From Tahibacter amnicola (GTDB lineage Bacteria; Pseudomonadota; Gammaproteobacteria; Xanthomonadales; Rhodanobacteraceae), in assembly GCF_025398735.1 (NCBI RefSeq), contig NZ_CP104694.1, positions 2,009,001 to 2,073,000 of the forward strand: 64,000 nt of DNA. The letters are read 5' to 3'. The notes under the pieces were generated by a model. It saw only the letters and a list, made by a program, of their open reading frames with translations, searched no databases and was not told the origin of the DNA. The translations under genes and the position numbers were made by a program. Of this stretch, positions 9,575 through 17,313 are shown piece by piece (the stretch's first letter is position 1; every line of letters starts with the position of its first letter).

Positions 9575-11566
9575 ATGCCGGCACTTCTCCGAACAGCCAT
9601 TGGATTACTCGCCCTGGTGGGCATCACGCCAGCGATTGGCGCGGCGGGCCTTGCGCTGCGGATCGAGCGCGTCGACGCCGGGGGAATTATTGCAGAAGGC
9701 ATCGATGTGAAACTCGCCCCGGCCACATCGGGTGGCGCAGGGTTGTCGCTCCAGGCGAAGGCGCGAATGCCGGGCAGTGGCGGTGCAACACCGGTATCTG
9801 CCCGCTGCACGCTCATGGTTGTGGATGGGGCCTGGCGTTGCGAGGGGACAGCGGCCTTGGCCGCCACTGCGCAGTCGGACGACGGCCGGCTCACCGTCAC
9901 GGTGAAAGCGGGCAATGTTGACGCCGAAGTGAAGCAGGCAGCGGCGCGGTTGCGGGTGCAATCCACGGCGCGCGAAGGCGCACGTCGCTGGCAGGTGCAA
10001 TTGCGCCGGTTCCCGCTGGCGCGACTGGCCGATGCGGTCCGGGCGCGCTGGCCCGAGATCACCCGTCTGTCGGGCGAACTCGACGCGGAAGCGGAGGCCG
10101 GCGGCGCTGCGCTGCGCGGCACCTATGCGGTGCGAGACGGAGCCCTCGACAGCGCCGACGGCACCACGGCGGCCGCCGGCGTCCGCCTGCATGGGGCCTG
10201 GCAATGGCTCCCGGGCACCTCGTGGCGGCTCACGCCGACCCTGCAACTGGAGAAGGGCGAGTTTCTGCACGGCCGCTTCTACGCGGCGGTGCCTGAAGGC
10301 GGTATTGACCTGCGCGGCACCATTGCGCAGCGGCCGGGCGGCGTAGCACTGGACGAGGTGCATCTGACCGATCACGGCGCCGTGGAGATTCGCGGCAAGG
10401 CGATGTTTGCCGGTGCGGGAAATGCTGCTGGCTGGTCCGTGGATCTCGCGTCTGCCACGCTGACCTTTCCGCAGGCGTTTGACCGCTATATCAAGCCGAT
10501 GGCGACGGCGTCCGGCTGGGGCGGCCTGGGCTTGCGCGGAAGCGTCGTGGCTTCCGGCGCCGCGTCCGACGCTGGCGTGCAGCGCTGGTCGATCCAGCCG
10601 CAATCGGTGGATCTTGCCGACGACGCCGGCCGGCTCGCCGTGCGCGGCCTGGACGGTGCGGTGAACTGGCATAACAGCGGTGACTACGACGGTGGTTCCC
10701 TCGGCTGGACCTCGGCCGAGGCCTATCGCGTAAGCCTCGGCCCGGCGCACTGGCGTTTTCGCGGTAACGACGGCCGCTTTGCGCTTGCCGGGCCGGTGTC
10801 CGTGCCGCTGATGGGCGGGGCGCTGGACGTGAAGGCACTCTCGGTCGACCGGCACGCCGCGCGGGATCAGCGCTGGCAGGCCACGCTGGCCGTCCATGAC
10901 ATCGACATGGGGGCGCTCAGCCGTGCCATGGGCTGGCCGGTCTTCGGCGGCAGGCTCGGCGGCGCGGTTCCGCAGGTGCGCTACGACGGCGAACGTCTCG
11001 TGCTCGACGGCGGGCTGATGCTGCATATCTTCGACGGAACGCTCAACGTGACCGGCATGGCCCTGGAGCGCCCCTTTGGCGTGGCGCCTACGCTCGCGGC
11101 GGAAATCGCCTTTTCCGACCTGGATCTGGCCCTGCTGACCGGGACATTCGATATCGGCGAGATTTCCGGCCGTCTGTCCGGCAAGCTGGCCGGCCTGCGC
11201 CTGGTGGACTGGCAGCCGGTCGCCTTCGATGCACGGATGACGGCGCTGGGCGGCGGGACAATCAGCCAGCGTGCAGTAAAAAGCATCTCATCTGTCGGCG
11301 GCGGCGGATTTGCCGCCGGCATCCAGGCCAGCCTGCTGCGGATGTTCGACACCTTCGGGTATTCGCGCCTGGGCATCGGCTGCGCCCTGGCCAATAACGT
11401 CTGCCACATGAGCGGACTGGATTCATCGGGTCATGGCTACACTCTCGTCGACGGCCGCGGCCTGCCCCGAATCCGCATCGTCGGTCACCAGTCGCAGGTG
11501 GACTGGCCGGTGCTGGTGGATCGTCTGCGCGAGGCCATGCGAGGCCACCGCCCTATCGTCGACTGA
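9575..11566 (+). CDS. ydbH: YdbH-like AsmA-superfamily intermembrane protein
   Basis: Large exported protein of 663 residues, shorter than E. coli YdbH (about 880). It begins with a signal-like hydrophobic stretch (residues 7-25) and continues as repetitive beta-rich sequence. The C-terminus has the YdbH hallmark: the GGGTISQRAVKSISSVGGGG region, CALANNVCHMSG, and VIVGH-like IRIVGHQSQVDWPVLVDRLR. In E. coli YdbH works with the lipoprotein YnbE, alongside TamB and YhdP, in moving phospholipid to the outer membrane. The next gene, 17 bases later, is a YdbL-type lipoprotein. The frame is open far upstream, but only the ATG at 9575 gives a signal peptide. Confidence 0.8.
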   Translation: MPALLRTAIGLLALVGITPAIGAAGLALRIERVDAGGIIAEGIDVKLAPATSGGAGLSLQAKARMPGSGGATPVSARCTLMVVDGAWRCEGTAALAATAQSDDGRLTVTVKAGNVDAEVKQAAARLRVQSTAREGARRWQVQLRRFPLARLADAVRARWPEITRLSGELDAEAEAGGAALRGTYAVRDGALDSADGTTAAAGVRLHGAWQWLPGTSWRLTPTLQLEKGEFLHGRFYAAVPEGGIDLRGTIAQRPGGVALDEVHLTDHGAVEIRGKAMFAGAGNAAGWSVDLASATLTFPQAFDRYIKPMATASGWGGLGLRGSVVASGAASDAGVQRWSIQPQSVDLADDAGRLAVRGLDGAVNWHNSGDYDGGSLGWTSAEAYRVSLGPAHWRFRGNDGRFALAGPVSVPLMGGALDVKALSVDRHAARDQRWQATLAVHDIDMGALSRAMGWPVFGGRLGGAVPQVRYDGERLVLDGGLMLHIFDGTLNVTGMALERPFGVAPTLAAEIAFSDLDLALLTGTFDIGEISGRLSGKLAGLRLVDWQPVAFDARMTALGGGTISQRAVKSISSVGGGGFAAGIQASLLRMFDTFGYSRLGIGCALANNVCHMSGLDSSGHGYTLVDGRGLPRIRIVGHQSQVDWPVLVDRLREAMRGHRPIVD

Positions 11567-11583
11567 GTACACGGGAGTTCCTA

Positions 11584-12177
11584 ATGAAGCGCTTCGGAGT
11601 GTTCCTCCTTGCCCTGGGCCTGACGCTGTTGTCGGCCTGCGTCACCATCAACGTGTATTTCCCGGCCGCGGCGGCGGAAAAGGCCGCCGAGCAGTTCATC
11701 GGCAAGGTCATTGGCGAGGCCGCGGACGCTGATCCTCCCAAGTCCGGCGACGCGCCCGCTCCCCGGCAGCCGCCGCAGGCCAGCCTGCTTGACCTGCTGA
11801 TTCCCGCCGCGCACGCGGCGGAGCCGGATCTGAACATCCAGACGCCGGCCGTGCGCGAAATCCAGGCGCGCATGAAACAGCGCTTCGATACGACGCTGAC
11901 CAAAGCCTTTGCCGCCGGCACGATCGGCATGACCGGCAACGGCCTTGTCGCGATGCGCGACGCCGCTTCCGTTCCCCTGTCGGAGCGTGCTGCCCTTACC
12001 CAGGCGCTGGCGGACGAGAATCGCGACCGTGCGGCCGTCTACCGTGAAATCGCCGTCGCCAACGGCCATCCGGAGTGGGAAAGCCAGATCCAGTCGACAT
12101 TCGCGCGCCAATGGATCGAGCGCGCCCGGCCCGGCTGGTATTATCAGGACCCCACGGGCTCGTGGAAGCAGCGCTAG
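11584..12177 (+). CDS. ydbL: YdbL family (DUF1318) lipoprotein with YnbE-like N-terminus
   Basis: Protein of 197 residues. Residues 1-19 form a lipoprotein signal ending LLSAC, so Cys19 should be lipidated. A short beta-prone segment follows (VTINVYFPAAAAEKAAEQFI), then a Pro/Ala linker and a second signal-like stretch (IPAAHAAEPD). The C-terminal half is a DUF1318/YdbL domain (about 80-190: IQARMKQRFDTTLTKAFAAG, GNGLVAMRD, ENRDRAAVYREIA). E. coli has ydbH-ynbE-ydbL as three genes; here YnbE-like and YdbL parts appear to be one polypeptide. GGGAG precedes the ATG. It is probably cotranscribed with ydbH. Confidence 0.8.
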   Translation: MKRFGVFLLALGLTLLSACVTINVYFPAAAAEKAAEQFIGKVIGEAADADPPKSGDAPAPRQPPQASLLDLLIPAAHAAEPDLNIQTPAVREIQARMKQRFDTTLTKAFAAGTIGMTGNGLVAMRDAASVPLSERAALTQALADENRDRAAVYREIAVANGHPEWESQIQSTFARQWIERARPGWYYQDPTGSWKQR

Positions 12178-12212
12178 CGGCCCCGTCAGCCCCCTGAAAC
12201 TCCGGAGACCTG

Positions 12213-12250
12213 GCGCCCGGGATGCCACCATCCCGGGCGCTTCTCATTTG
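12213..12250 (+). terminator. Terminator of the ydbH-ydbL unit
   Basis: A 10-bp perfect stem (GCGCCCGGGA / TCCCGGGCGC) followed by TTCTCATTT. It ends immediately before the rlmD start codon at 12251, so the rlmD message must either start inside it or read through it. Confidence 0.75.
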
Positions 12251-13555
12251 ATGAAAAGCCCGATCCTTCTCGAACTGGATATCACCGACCTTTCCCACGA
12301 TGGGCGCGGCGTCGCACACCACGAGGGCAAGGCCGTCTTCGTCAGCGGCGCGCTTCCCGGCGAACGAGCGGTGGTCAAGCTGACCCAGCGCCACCGTCAT
12401 TTTGACGAGGCACAGGTCGATTCGCTGCTGACGCGCGCGGCAACCCGCGTTGATCCAAAATGCCCGCATTTCGGAGTCTGCGGCGGTTGCGCGCTGCAGC
12501 ACCTGGACCCGGCCGAGCAGATCCTCGCCAAGCAGCGCGTGCTGGCGGAGAACTTCGAGCGCATCGGCAAGGTCGAGCCGCGCCGTTGGCTTCCGCCCCT
12601 GGCGGGCCACCCGTGGGGCTACCGCCGCAAGGGCCGGCTGTCGGTGAAGTTCGTGCACAAGAAGGGCAAGGCCCTGGTCGGTTTCCGCGAGGAAAACGGC
12701 CGGTACGTGGCCGACCTGACCCGCTGCGAGGTGCTCCATCCTGCTGTCGGCGAGCGTATCGAAGCGATTGCCGGCCTGATCGGGTCGCTCCAGGCGGTGC
12801 AGGACATCCCGCAGATCGAGATCGCTGCCGGCGACGATACCGTGGCGCTGATCTTTCGCCACCTGAAGCCGCTGGTGGACACGGACCGCGACGCACTGGT
12901 CGCTTTCGGCCGCGAACACGACCTGGCGATCTATCTGCAGCCGGGCGGCAACGACAGCGTGCATCCGCTGTGGCCGGAAAACCCGCGGCTCGCCTTCCGC
13001 ATTCCGTCCTTCGATGTCGAGCTGGAATTCCGGCCGCTGGATTTCATCCAGGTCAACTCGGCCATGAACGAACGCATGATCTCCCACGCGCTGGATCTGC
13101 TCGATGTCACGGCGACCGACCGCGTGCTCGATCTCTTCTGTGGCCTGGGCAACTTCACCTTTCCGCTGGCGCGCCGCGCCGCGCAGGTGGTGGGCGTGGA
13201 AGGCGAGCATGGGCTGGTCGAACGGGCGCGCGCCAATGCCGCCCGGAACGGTATTGCCAACGTCGAGTATCACGTCGCCAATCTTCTGGAAGACCAGCGC
13301 GAGACGCCCTGGGCGCGTCAGGGCTACGACAAGATTCTGCTCGATCCGCCGCGCTCGGGGGCCGCAGCGGTCTTTGAATACCTTCCGAAGAAGGGAACAA
13401 ATCGCATTGTGTATGTTTCCTGTCATCCGGCGTCGCTGGCGCGGGATGCGGGCATCCTGGTGGAAAGACACGGGTTCAAGCTCCAGTCTGCCGGTGTGAT
13501 GGACATGTTTCCGCACACGGCGCACGTCGAGTCCATCGCGTTGTTTGAACGGTGA
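12251..13555 (+). CDS. rlmD: 23S rRNA (uracil(1939)-C(5))-methyltransferase RlmD
   Basis: SAM-dependent rRNA methyltransferase of 434 residues. It has an N-terminal TRAM domain (1-60), the iron-sulphur cysteines CPHFGVCGGC (71-80) with a further Cys in TRCEVLHP, the SAM site (VLDLFCGLGNFTFPLA), the catalytic motif LLDPPRSGA and the catalytic Cys in YVSCHPASLARD. The ATG at 12251 gives the family N-terminus; there is no clear ribosome-binding site because a terminator hairpin occupies that position. CYTH and nagZ genes follow closely. Confidence 0.94.
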   Translation: MKSPILLELDITDLSHDGRGVAHHEGKAVFVSGALPGERAVVKLTQRHRHFDEAQVDSLLTRAATRVDPKCPHFGVCGGCALQHLDPAEQILAKQRVLAENFERIGKVEPRRWLPPLAGHPWGYRRKGRLSVKFVHKKGKALVGFREENGRYVADLTRCEVLHPAVGERIEAIAGLIGSLQAVQDIPQIEIAAGDDTVALIFRHLKPLVDTDRDALVAFGREHDLAIYLQPGGNDSVHPLWPENPRLAFRIPSFDVELEFRPLDFIQVNSAMNERMISHALDLLDVTATDRVLDLFCGLGNFTFPLARRAAQVVGVEGEHGLVERARANAARNGIANVEYHVANLLEDQRETPWARQGYDKILLDPPRSGAAAVFEYLPKKGTNRIVYVSCHPASLARDAGILVERHGFKLQSAGVMDMFPHTAHVESIALFER

Positions 13556-13567
13556 ACGGAGGTTGGC

Positions 13568-14080
13568 ATGGGCATCGAGATTGAACGCAAGTTCCTGCTT
13601 TCGTCCGACGCCTGGCGCAGCCAGGTGTCGCGTTCGCAGCGCATGGTGCAGGGATACCTGGTCACGGCGGCGGCGGTCACCAGCGGCGCGGCGAAGAGTT
13701 CCGTCCGCGTGCGCGTGGCTGGAGACCAGGCCTGGCTCAACATCAAGTCGTCGACCCTGGGCGTGGAACGTCTCGAATTCGAATACGCCGTACCGCTGGT
13801 CGATGCGGAAACCCTGCTGGCACGCCTGTGCGACGGCGTGGTGGAGAAAATCCGCCACTACGTGGCACATGCCGGCCACGAATTCGAGGTCGACGAATTC
13901 TTCGGCGACAACGACGGACTGGTGGTTGCCGAGCTGGAACTGAATTCGGTCAATGAATCCTTCGAGAAGCCCGATTGGCTCGGACGTGAAGTGACCTCGC
14001 ACGCCCGCTACTACAATCTCAACCTGGTCAAACATCCTTATGCCGCGTGGTCCGCGGCCGAGCGCGAAGGACAGGACTGA
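13568..14080 (+). CDS. CYTH domain protein (probable inorganic triphosphatase)
   Basis: Single CYTH domain of 170 residues. It starts with the diagnostic ExExK motif (EIERKFLL, residues 4-11) and alternates charged strands lining a triphosphate tunnel (RVRVAGDQAWLNIKS, LEFEYAVPL, KIRHYVAHAG). CYTH enzymes hydrolyse tripolyphosphate, thiamine triphosphate or similar. A good Shine-Dalgarno sequence (GGAGGT) precedes it. Its stop overlaps the nagZ start (TGATG). The substrate cannot be told from the sequence. Confidence 0.85.
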   Translation: MGIEIERKFLLSSDAWRSQVSRSQRMVQGYLVTAAAVTSGAAKSSVRVRVAGDQAWLNIKSSTLGVERLEFEYAVPLVDAETLLARLCDGVVEKIRHYVAHAGHEFEVDEFFGDNDGLVVAELELNSVNESFEKPDWLGREVTSHARYYNLNLVKHPYAAWSAAEREGQD

Positions 14081-15099
14081 TGCTGGTTATCGGAATCACC
14101 GGAAAGGAACTGACTGCCGCCGAGCGCGACTGGATCGCAGCCCCGGAAGTCAGTGGCGTCATCCTGTTCACCCGCAACTTTTCCTCGCGCGAGCAGGTCA
14201 CCGCGCTGGTCGACGACATCCGTGCACTGCGCGCCGATGAATTCCTGCTGTGCGTGGACCAGGAAGGCGGTCCGGTGCAACGCTTCCGTGACGGATTCAC
14301 GCGGCTGCCGGCCCTGGCGCGCCTGGGTGACCTTTTCGACCAGGATCCGGCTCATGCCGTTGCCCTCGCCGAGGAGCACGCCTGGGTCATGGCCAGCGAA
14401 ATGCGTGCCCTCGACATTGACCTCAGCTTTGCGCCGGTGGTCGACCTCAAGCGCGGCAATCGCGCCATCGGCGAACGCGCCTTCCATGCCGATCCGCGCG
14501 TCGTGTCGACGCTGACCCAGGCTTACCTGCGTGGCATGCACCTGGGCGGCATGGCTGCGACGATCAAGCATTTCCCGGGTCACGGCTCGGTGCTGGAAGA
14601 TACGCACTTCGACGCGGCGATCGACCCGCGATCACTCGATGCGCTGCGCGAAACCGACCTGATTCCCTTCGCCGACGGCATCGAAGCCGGCGCCGAGGCC
14701 ATCATGCTCGCGCACGTCACCTATCCCGCCGTCGATGCCGCGCCTGCCGGCTATTCACGCCGGTGGATCCAGGACATCCTGCGCGGGGAGATGGACTTCC
14801 ACGGCGTCGTGTTTTCCGACGACATCGGCATGGCCGCCGCCGAATCGGCCGGGGGCATCGCAGCGCGTATCGACGCGCACCTGGACGCCGGTTGCGACCT
14901 CGTCCTCGTCTGCAGCCCGACTCTCGTACCCGACGCGATAGCGGCCGTCCGCGGCCGCACGCCCTGCGCGGCCGGCAAGCTGGCGGCGCTGCGCGGCATG
15001 GTCGCTTCTACCTGGGAATCGTTGCTGGACAACCCGCAGCGTGCCCGTTTCGTCCAGCGCCTCGAAGCGCTGAACGCCATAGACCGAGTAAATCCATGA
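14080..15099 (+). CDS. nagZ: Beta-N-acetylhexosaminidase NagZ
   Basis: Cytoplasmic family 3 glycosidase of 339 residues that removes GlcNAc from anhydro-muropeptides in peptidoglycan recycling. It has the binding motif KHFPGHG followed by the flexible-loop HF(D), the sugar-binding CVDQEGGPVQRF, and the catalytic Asp in VFSDDIGM. The start codon overlaps the CYTH stop, and the end overlaps hpt by four bases (ATGA). This tight nagZ-hpt-mtnP order resembles that of pseudomonads, where nagZ adjoins the MTIP phosphorylase gene. Confidence 0.95.
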   Translation: MLVIGITGKELTAAERDWIAAPEVSGVILFTRNFSSREQVTALVDDIRALRADEFLLCVDQEGGPVQRFRDGFTRLPALARLGDLFDQDPAHAVALAEEHAWVMASEMRALDIDLSFAPVVDLKRGNRAIGERAFHADPRVVSTLTQAYLRGMHLGGMAATIKHFPGHGSVLEDTHFDAAIDPRSLDALRETDLIPFADGIEAGAEAIMLAHVTYPAVDAAPAGYSRRWIQDILRGEMDFHGVVFSDDIGMAAAESAGGIAARIDAHLDAGCDLVLVCSPTLVPDAIAAVRGRTPCAAGKLAALRGMVASTWESLLDNPQRARFVQRLEALNAIDRVNP

Positions 15100-15635
15100 A
15101 TCGACCTCCGCTTGCCGAGGCGCTGTCACGCGCCGACCTGATCCACGACGCCGCCACCCTGGACGCGGCGATTACGCGCCTTGCGCCGCAGATAGACGCT
15201 GCGCTGGCGGGCGAACGGGCCGTCTTTCTCACCGTCATGCACGGCGGCCTGCCGTTTGCGGCGAAGCTGGCCCTCGCCATGAAGACCGACATGGAATTCG
15301 ACTACCTGCACGCGACGCGGTATCGCGGCCAGACGTCGGGTTCCGAAATCCACTGGCTGCGCCAGCCCGCGGTCGACCTGGCCGGACGTACGGTCGTGCT
15401 CGCCGACGACATTCTCGACGAGGGCAAGACGCTGAAGGTCATCCGTGATTTCTGCGTGGACCGCGGCGCGCGGCGCGTCCTCGTTGCCGTGCTGTGCGAA
15501 AAGCGCCATGGCCGCTGCATCGAGGGCATCACGGCGGATTTCTGCGGCGTGGAAGTGCCCGACCGTTACGTCTTCGGCTATGGCATGGACTACTACGAGC
15601 AGGGCCGCAACCTGCCGGGCATCTACGCCATCTGA
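15096..15635 (+). CDS. hpt: Hypoxanthine-guanine phosphoribosyltransferase
   Basis: Purine salvage enzyme of 179 residues that converts hypoxanthine or guanine to IMP or GMP using PRPP. The PRPP-binding signature VVLADDILDEGKTL is present, with MHGGLPFA near residue 50 and the C-terminal base-binding region (PDRYVFGYGMDYYEQGRNLPGI). It is translationally coupled to nagZ by a four-base overlap. A GC-rich hairpin at 15640-15657, without a T-run, separates it from mtnP. Confidence 0.92.
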   Translation: MNRPPLAEALSRADLIHDAATLDAAITRLAPQIDAALAGERAVFLTVMHGGLPFAAKLALAMKTDMEFDYLHATRYRGQTSGSEIHWLRQPAVDLAGRTVVLADDILDEGKTLKVIRDFCVDRGARRVLVAVLCEKRHGRCIEGITADFCGVEVPDRYVFGYGMDYYEQGRNLPGIYAI

Positions 15636-15688
15636 GCGTGGCCCGCGGACGCGGGCCGATCGTCCATCGCATTCGCAAGGATTCCATC

Positions 15689-16432
15689 ATGACCATCGCA
15701 CTGGCCGTCATCGGCGGCACGGGCCTGTATCAATTTCCCGGACTGGAAAATATCGAGCGCCGCAGCGTGGACACGCCGTTCGGGCCCACGTCCGCGCCTG
15801 TCGTGCTGGGCGAATTCAAGAATCAGCGGCTGGCCTTCCTGGCGCGTCACGGGGAAGGGCACAGCGTGCCGCCGCACCGGGTGAATTACCGGGCCAATGT
15901 CTGGGCGCTGCATAGCCTGGGGGCGCGCCGGGTCATCGGCGTCAACGCCGTCGGCGGTATTCGCGACGACATGGGGCCAAAGGTCGTTGTGTTGCCCGAC
16001 CAGGTCATCGACTACACCCACGGGCGTTACACGAGCTTCTGCGATGTCGACGGCGCCGAGGTCAAGCATATCGATTTCAGCGAGCCCTACAGCCGTGCGC
16101 TCCGCTCGGCGCTGCGGGATGCGGCAACAAAGGCAGAAGTAGCCGTTGTGGATAACGGCTGCTATGGCGCAACCCAGGGGCCGCGCCTGGAAACGATCGC
16201 CGAGATTGCGCGCATGCGTCGTGATGGCTGCGACCTGGTCGGCATGACCGGGATGCCGGAGGCGGCCCTGGCGCGGGAGCTGGAGCTGGAGTACGCCTGC
16301 ATCGCGCTGGTGGCCAACTGGGCGGCGGGTTGTGGTGACCAGGCCGAGATCAGCCTGGAAGAGATTTTCGCCAACCTGGCGACGGCGACGCAGGCCGTGC
16401 CAAAGCTGATCGCTGCGCTGCTCGAAGGGTGA
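15689..16432 (+). CDS. mtnP: S-methyl-5'-thioinosine phosphorylase (MTAP family)
   Basis: Purine nucleoside phosphorylase family 2 member of 247 residues. It has the phosphate-binding GGTGLY start, RHGEGHSVPPHRVNYRAN, and the substrate residues around VVDNGCYGATQGPRLET and LVGMTGMPEA. Family members act on methylthioadenosine or methylthioinosine; in Pseudomonas aeruginosa the gene next to nagZ encodes an enzyme specific for methylthioinosine, and the shared neighbourhood favours that call. It is adjacent to hpt, which can use the hypoxanthine released. Confidence 0.88.
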   Translation: MTIALAVIGGTGLYQFPGLENIERRSVDTPFGPTSAPVVLGEFKNQRLAFLARHGEGHSVPPHRVNYRANVWALHSLGARRVIGVNAVGGIRDDMGPKVVVLPDQVIDYTHGRYTSFCDVDGAEVKHIDFSEPYSRALRSALRDAATKAEVAVVDNGCYGATQGPRLETIAEIARMRRDGCDLVGMTGMPEAALARELELEYACIALVANWAAGCGDQAEISLEEIFANLATATQAVPKLIAALLEG

Positions 16433-16548
16433 CCGGCTGCCGCCCAGGTGGGCGCTAAAACGCTACTTCTACACGGCACGTTCGTGGTGCTTCGGCACCT
16501 GTCTCACGGTGACTTGTCGACGAAAGGTATCGTAGGTCAATTGTGTAC

Positions 16549-16579
16549 TTGATTCGCTCGGTAAGGAAGTGTTTATACT
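16549..16579 (+). promoter_or_regulatory. Possible promoter of the cold-shock gene
   Basis: TATACT at 16574-16579 is a good -10 element; TTGATT at 16549-16554 could be the -35, but the spacer would be 19 bases. It lies about 80 bases before the start codon, consistent with the long 5' leader typical of cold-shock genes. Confidence 0.35.
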
Positions 16580-16655
16580 TCGATCGTGCACGGCAAGACG
16601 TACTCGGGGGAGGAAGTGCTGCCGTTGCACTTGTCCAGCCGATTGAGGGGAAACA

Positions 16656-16862
16656 ATGCGTTTCGGTACCGTGAAGTGGTTTAACGACGCCAAGGGTTTT
16701 GGATTCATCGCGCCGGAAGATGGCGGTGAAGACGTCTTCGTTCACTACTCGGCGATCAATTCCAAGGGCTTTCGCAGCCTGCAGGAAGGTCAGCGGGTGA
16801 GCTTCGAAGTGACCCAGGGCCCCAAGGGCTCCCAGGCGTCCGGCGTTGCGCCAGTGCAGTAA
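16656..16862 (+). CDS. cspA: Cold-shock protein, CspA family
   Basis: Single cold-shock domain of 68 residues that binds single-stranded RNA and DNA. RNP1 ([10 protein letters not shown]) and RNP2 (DVFVHYSAI) are intact. GAGGGG lies seven bases before the ATG. It is a single-gene unit with its own terminator. Whether it is cold-induced or constitutive cannot be told. Confidence 0.95.
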   Translation: MRFGTVKWFNDAKGFGFIAPEDGGEDVFVHYSAINSKGFRSLQEGQRVSFEVTQGPKGSQASGVAPVQ

Positions 16863-16889
16863 GCGGATTCGATCGGGGATCGAATTGCA

Positions 16890-16914
16890 AGGCCCCGCCA
16901 TGCGGGGCCTTTTG
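16890..16914 (+). terminator. Terminator of the cold-shock gene
   Basis: A 9-bp stem AGGCCCCGC / GCGGGGCCT with a three-base loop, followed by TTTTG: a clear intrinsic terminator. Confidence 0.9.
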
Positions 16915-16977
16915 TCAGGTGGACGAAGCAGGTCGACGCGTAGTGCAGTGCCACTGCAGTGAGTCGATGTTTTCGTG

Positions 16978-17009
16978 CCAAAAACAAAAACGGCCGCCAG
17001 TGGCGGCCG
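16978..17009 (-). terminator. Terminator of tRNA-Pro
   Basis: Read on the minus strand, a perfect GC stem (CGGCCGCC / GGCGGCCG) at 16991-17009 is followed by TTTTTGTTTTTGG. It lies directly downstream of the minus-strand tRNA gene. Confidence 0.9.
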
Positions 17010-17019
17010 TCTTGTGTAT

Positions 17020-17096
17020 TGGTCGGGGAGACAGGATTTGAACCTGCGACTTCTACGTCCCGAACGTAGCGCTCTACCAGGCTGAGCTACACCCCG
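17020..17096 (-). tRNA. tRNA-Pro (anticodon CGG)
   Basis: A full 77-base cloverleaf can be read on the minus strand, including the encoded CCA end. The acceptor is CGGGGTG with CTCCCCG, the D-arm is AGCTCAGCCTGGTAGAGC, the anticodon arm is CTACG-TTCGGGA-CGTAG with anticodon CGG, and the T-arm contains GGTTCAAATCC. One mismatch (T-T) lies in the acceptor stem. Confidence 0.95.
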
Positions 17097-17108
17097 AAGG
17101 AGTCGTGC

Positions 17109-17137
17109 ATCATAATGACCGAACGACCCTTTGGCAA
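17109..17137 (-). promoter_or_regulatory. Promoter of tRNA-Pro
   Basis: On the minus strand TTGCCA (17132-17137) and TATGAT (17109-17114) are separated by exactly 17 bases and lie just upstream of the tRNA 5' end at 17096: a good sigma-70 promoter. Confidence 0.7.
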
Positions 17138-17313
17138 TACCCGGGCTGCAAGAAATCGTCGGCATTGAAGACAGTCGCTGACGCGCGGCGCTGGCTGCGG
17201 GCAGGAACGCCTGCGATGGCATGCGTGCGGCTCCAAGGCGCCGGGCGGCCTGCGTGCAACACGCCGATCGTCGTCCTTTCCAAGGGGCGGGGCAGGCTCT
17301 ACGATCGCGCCCT

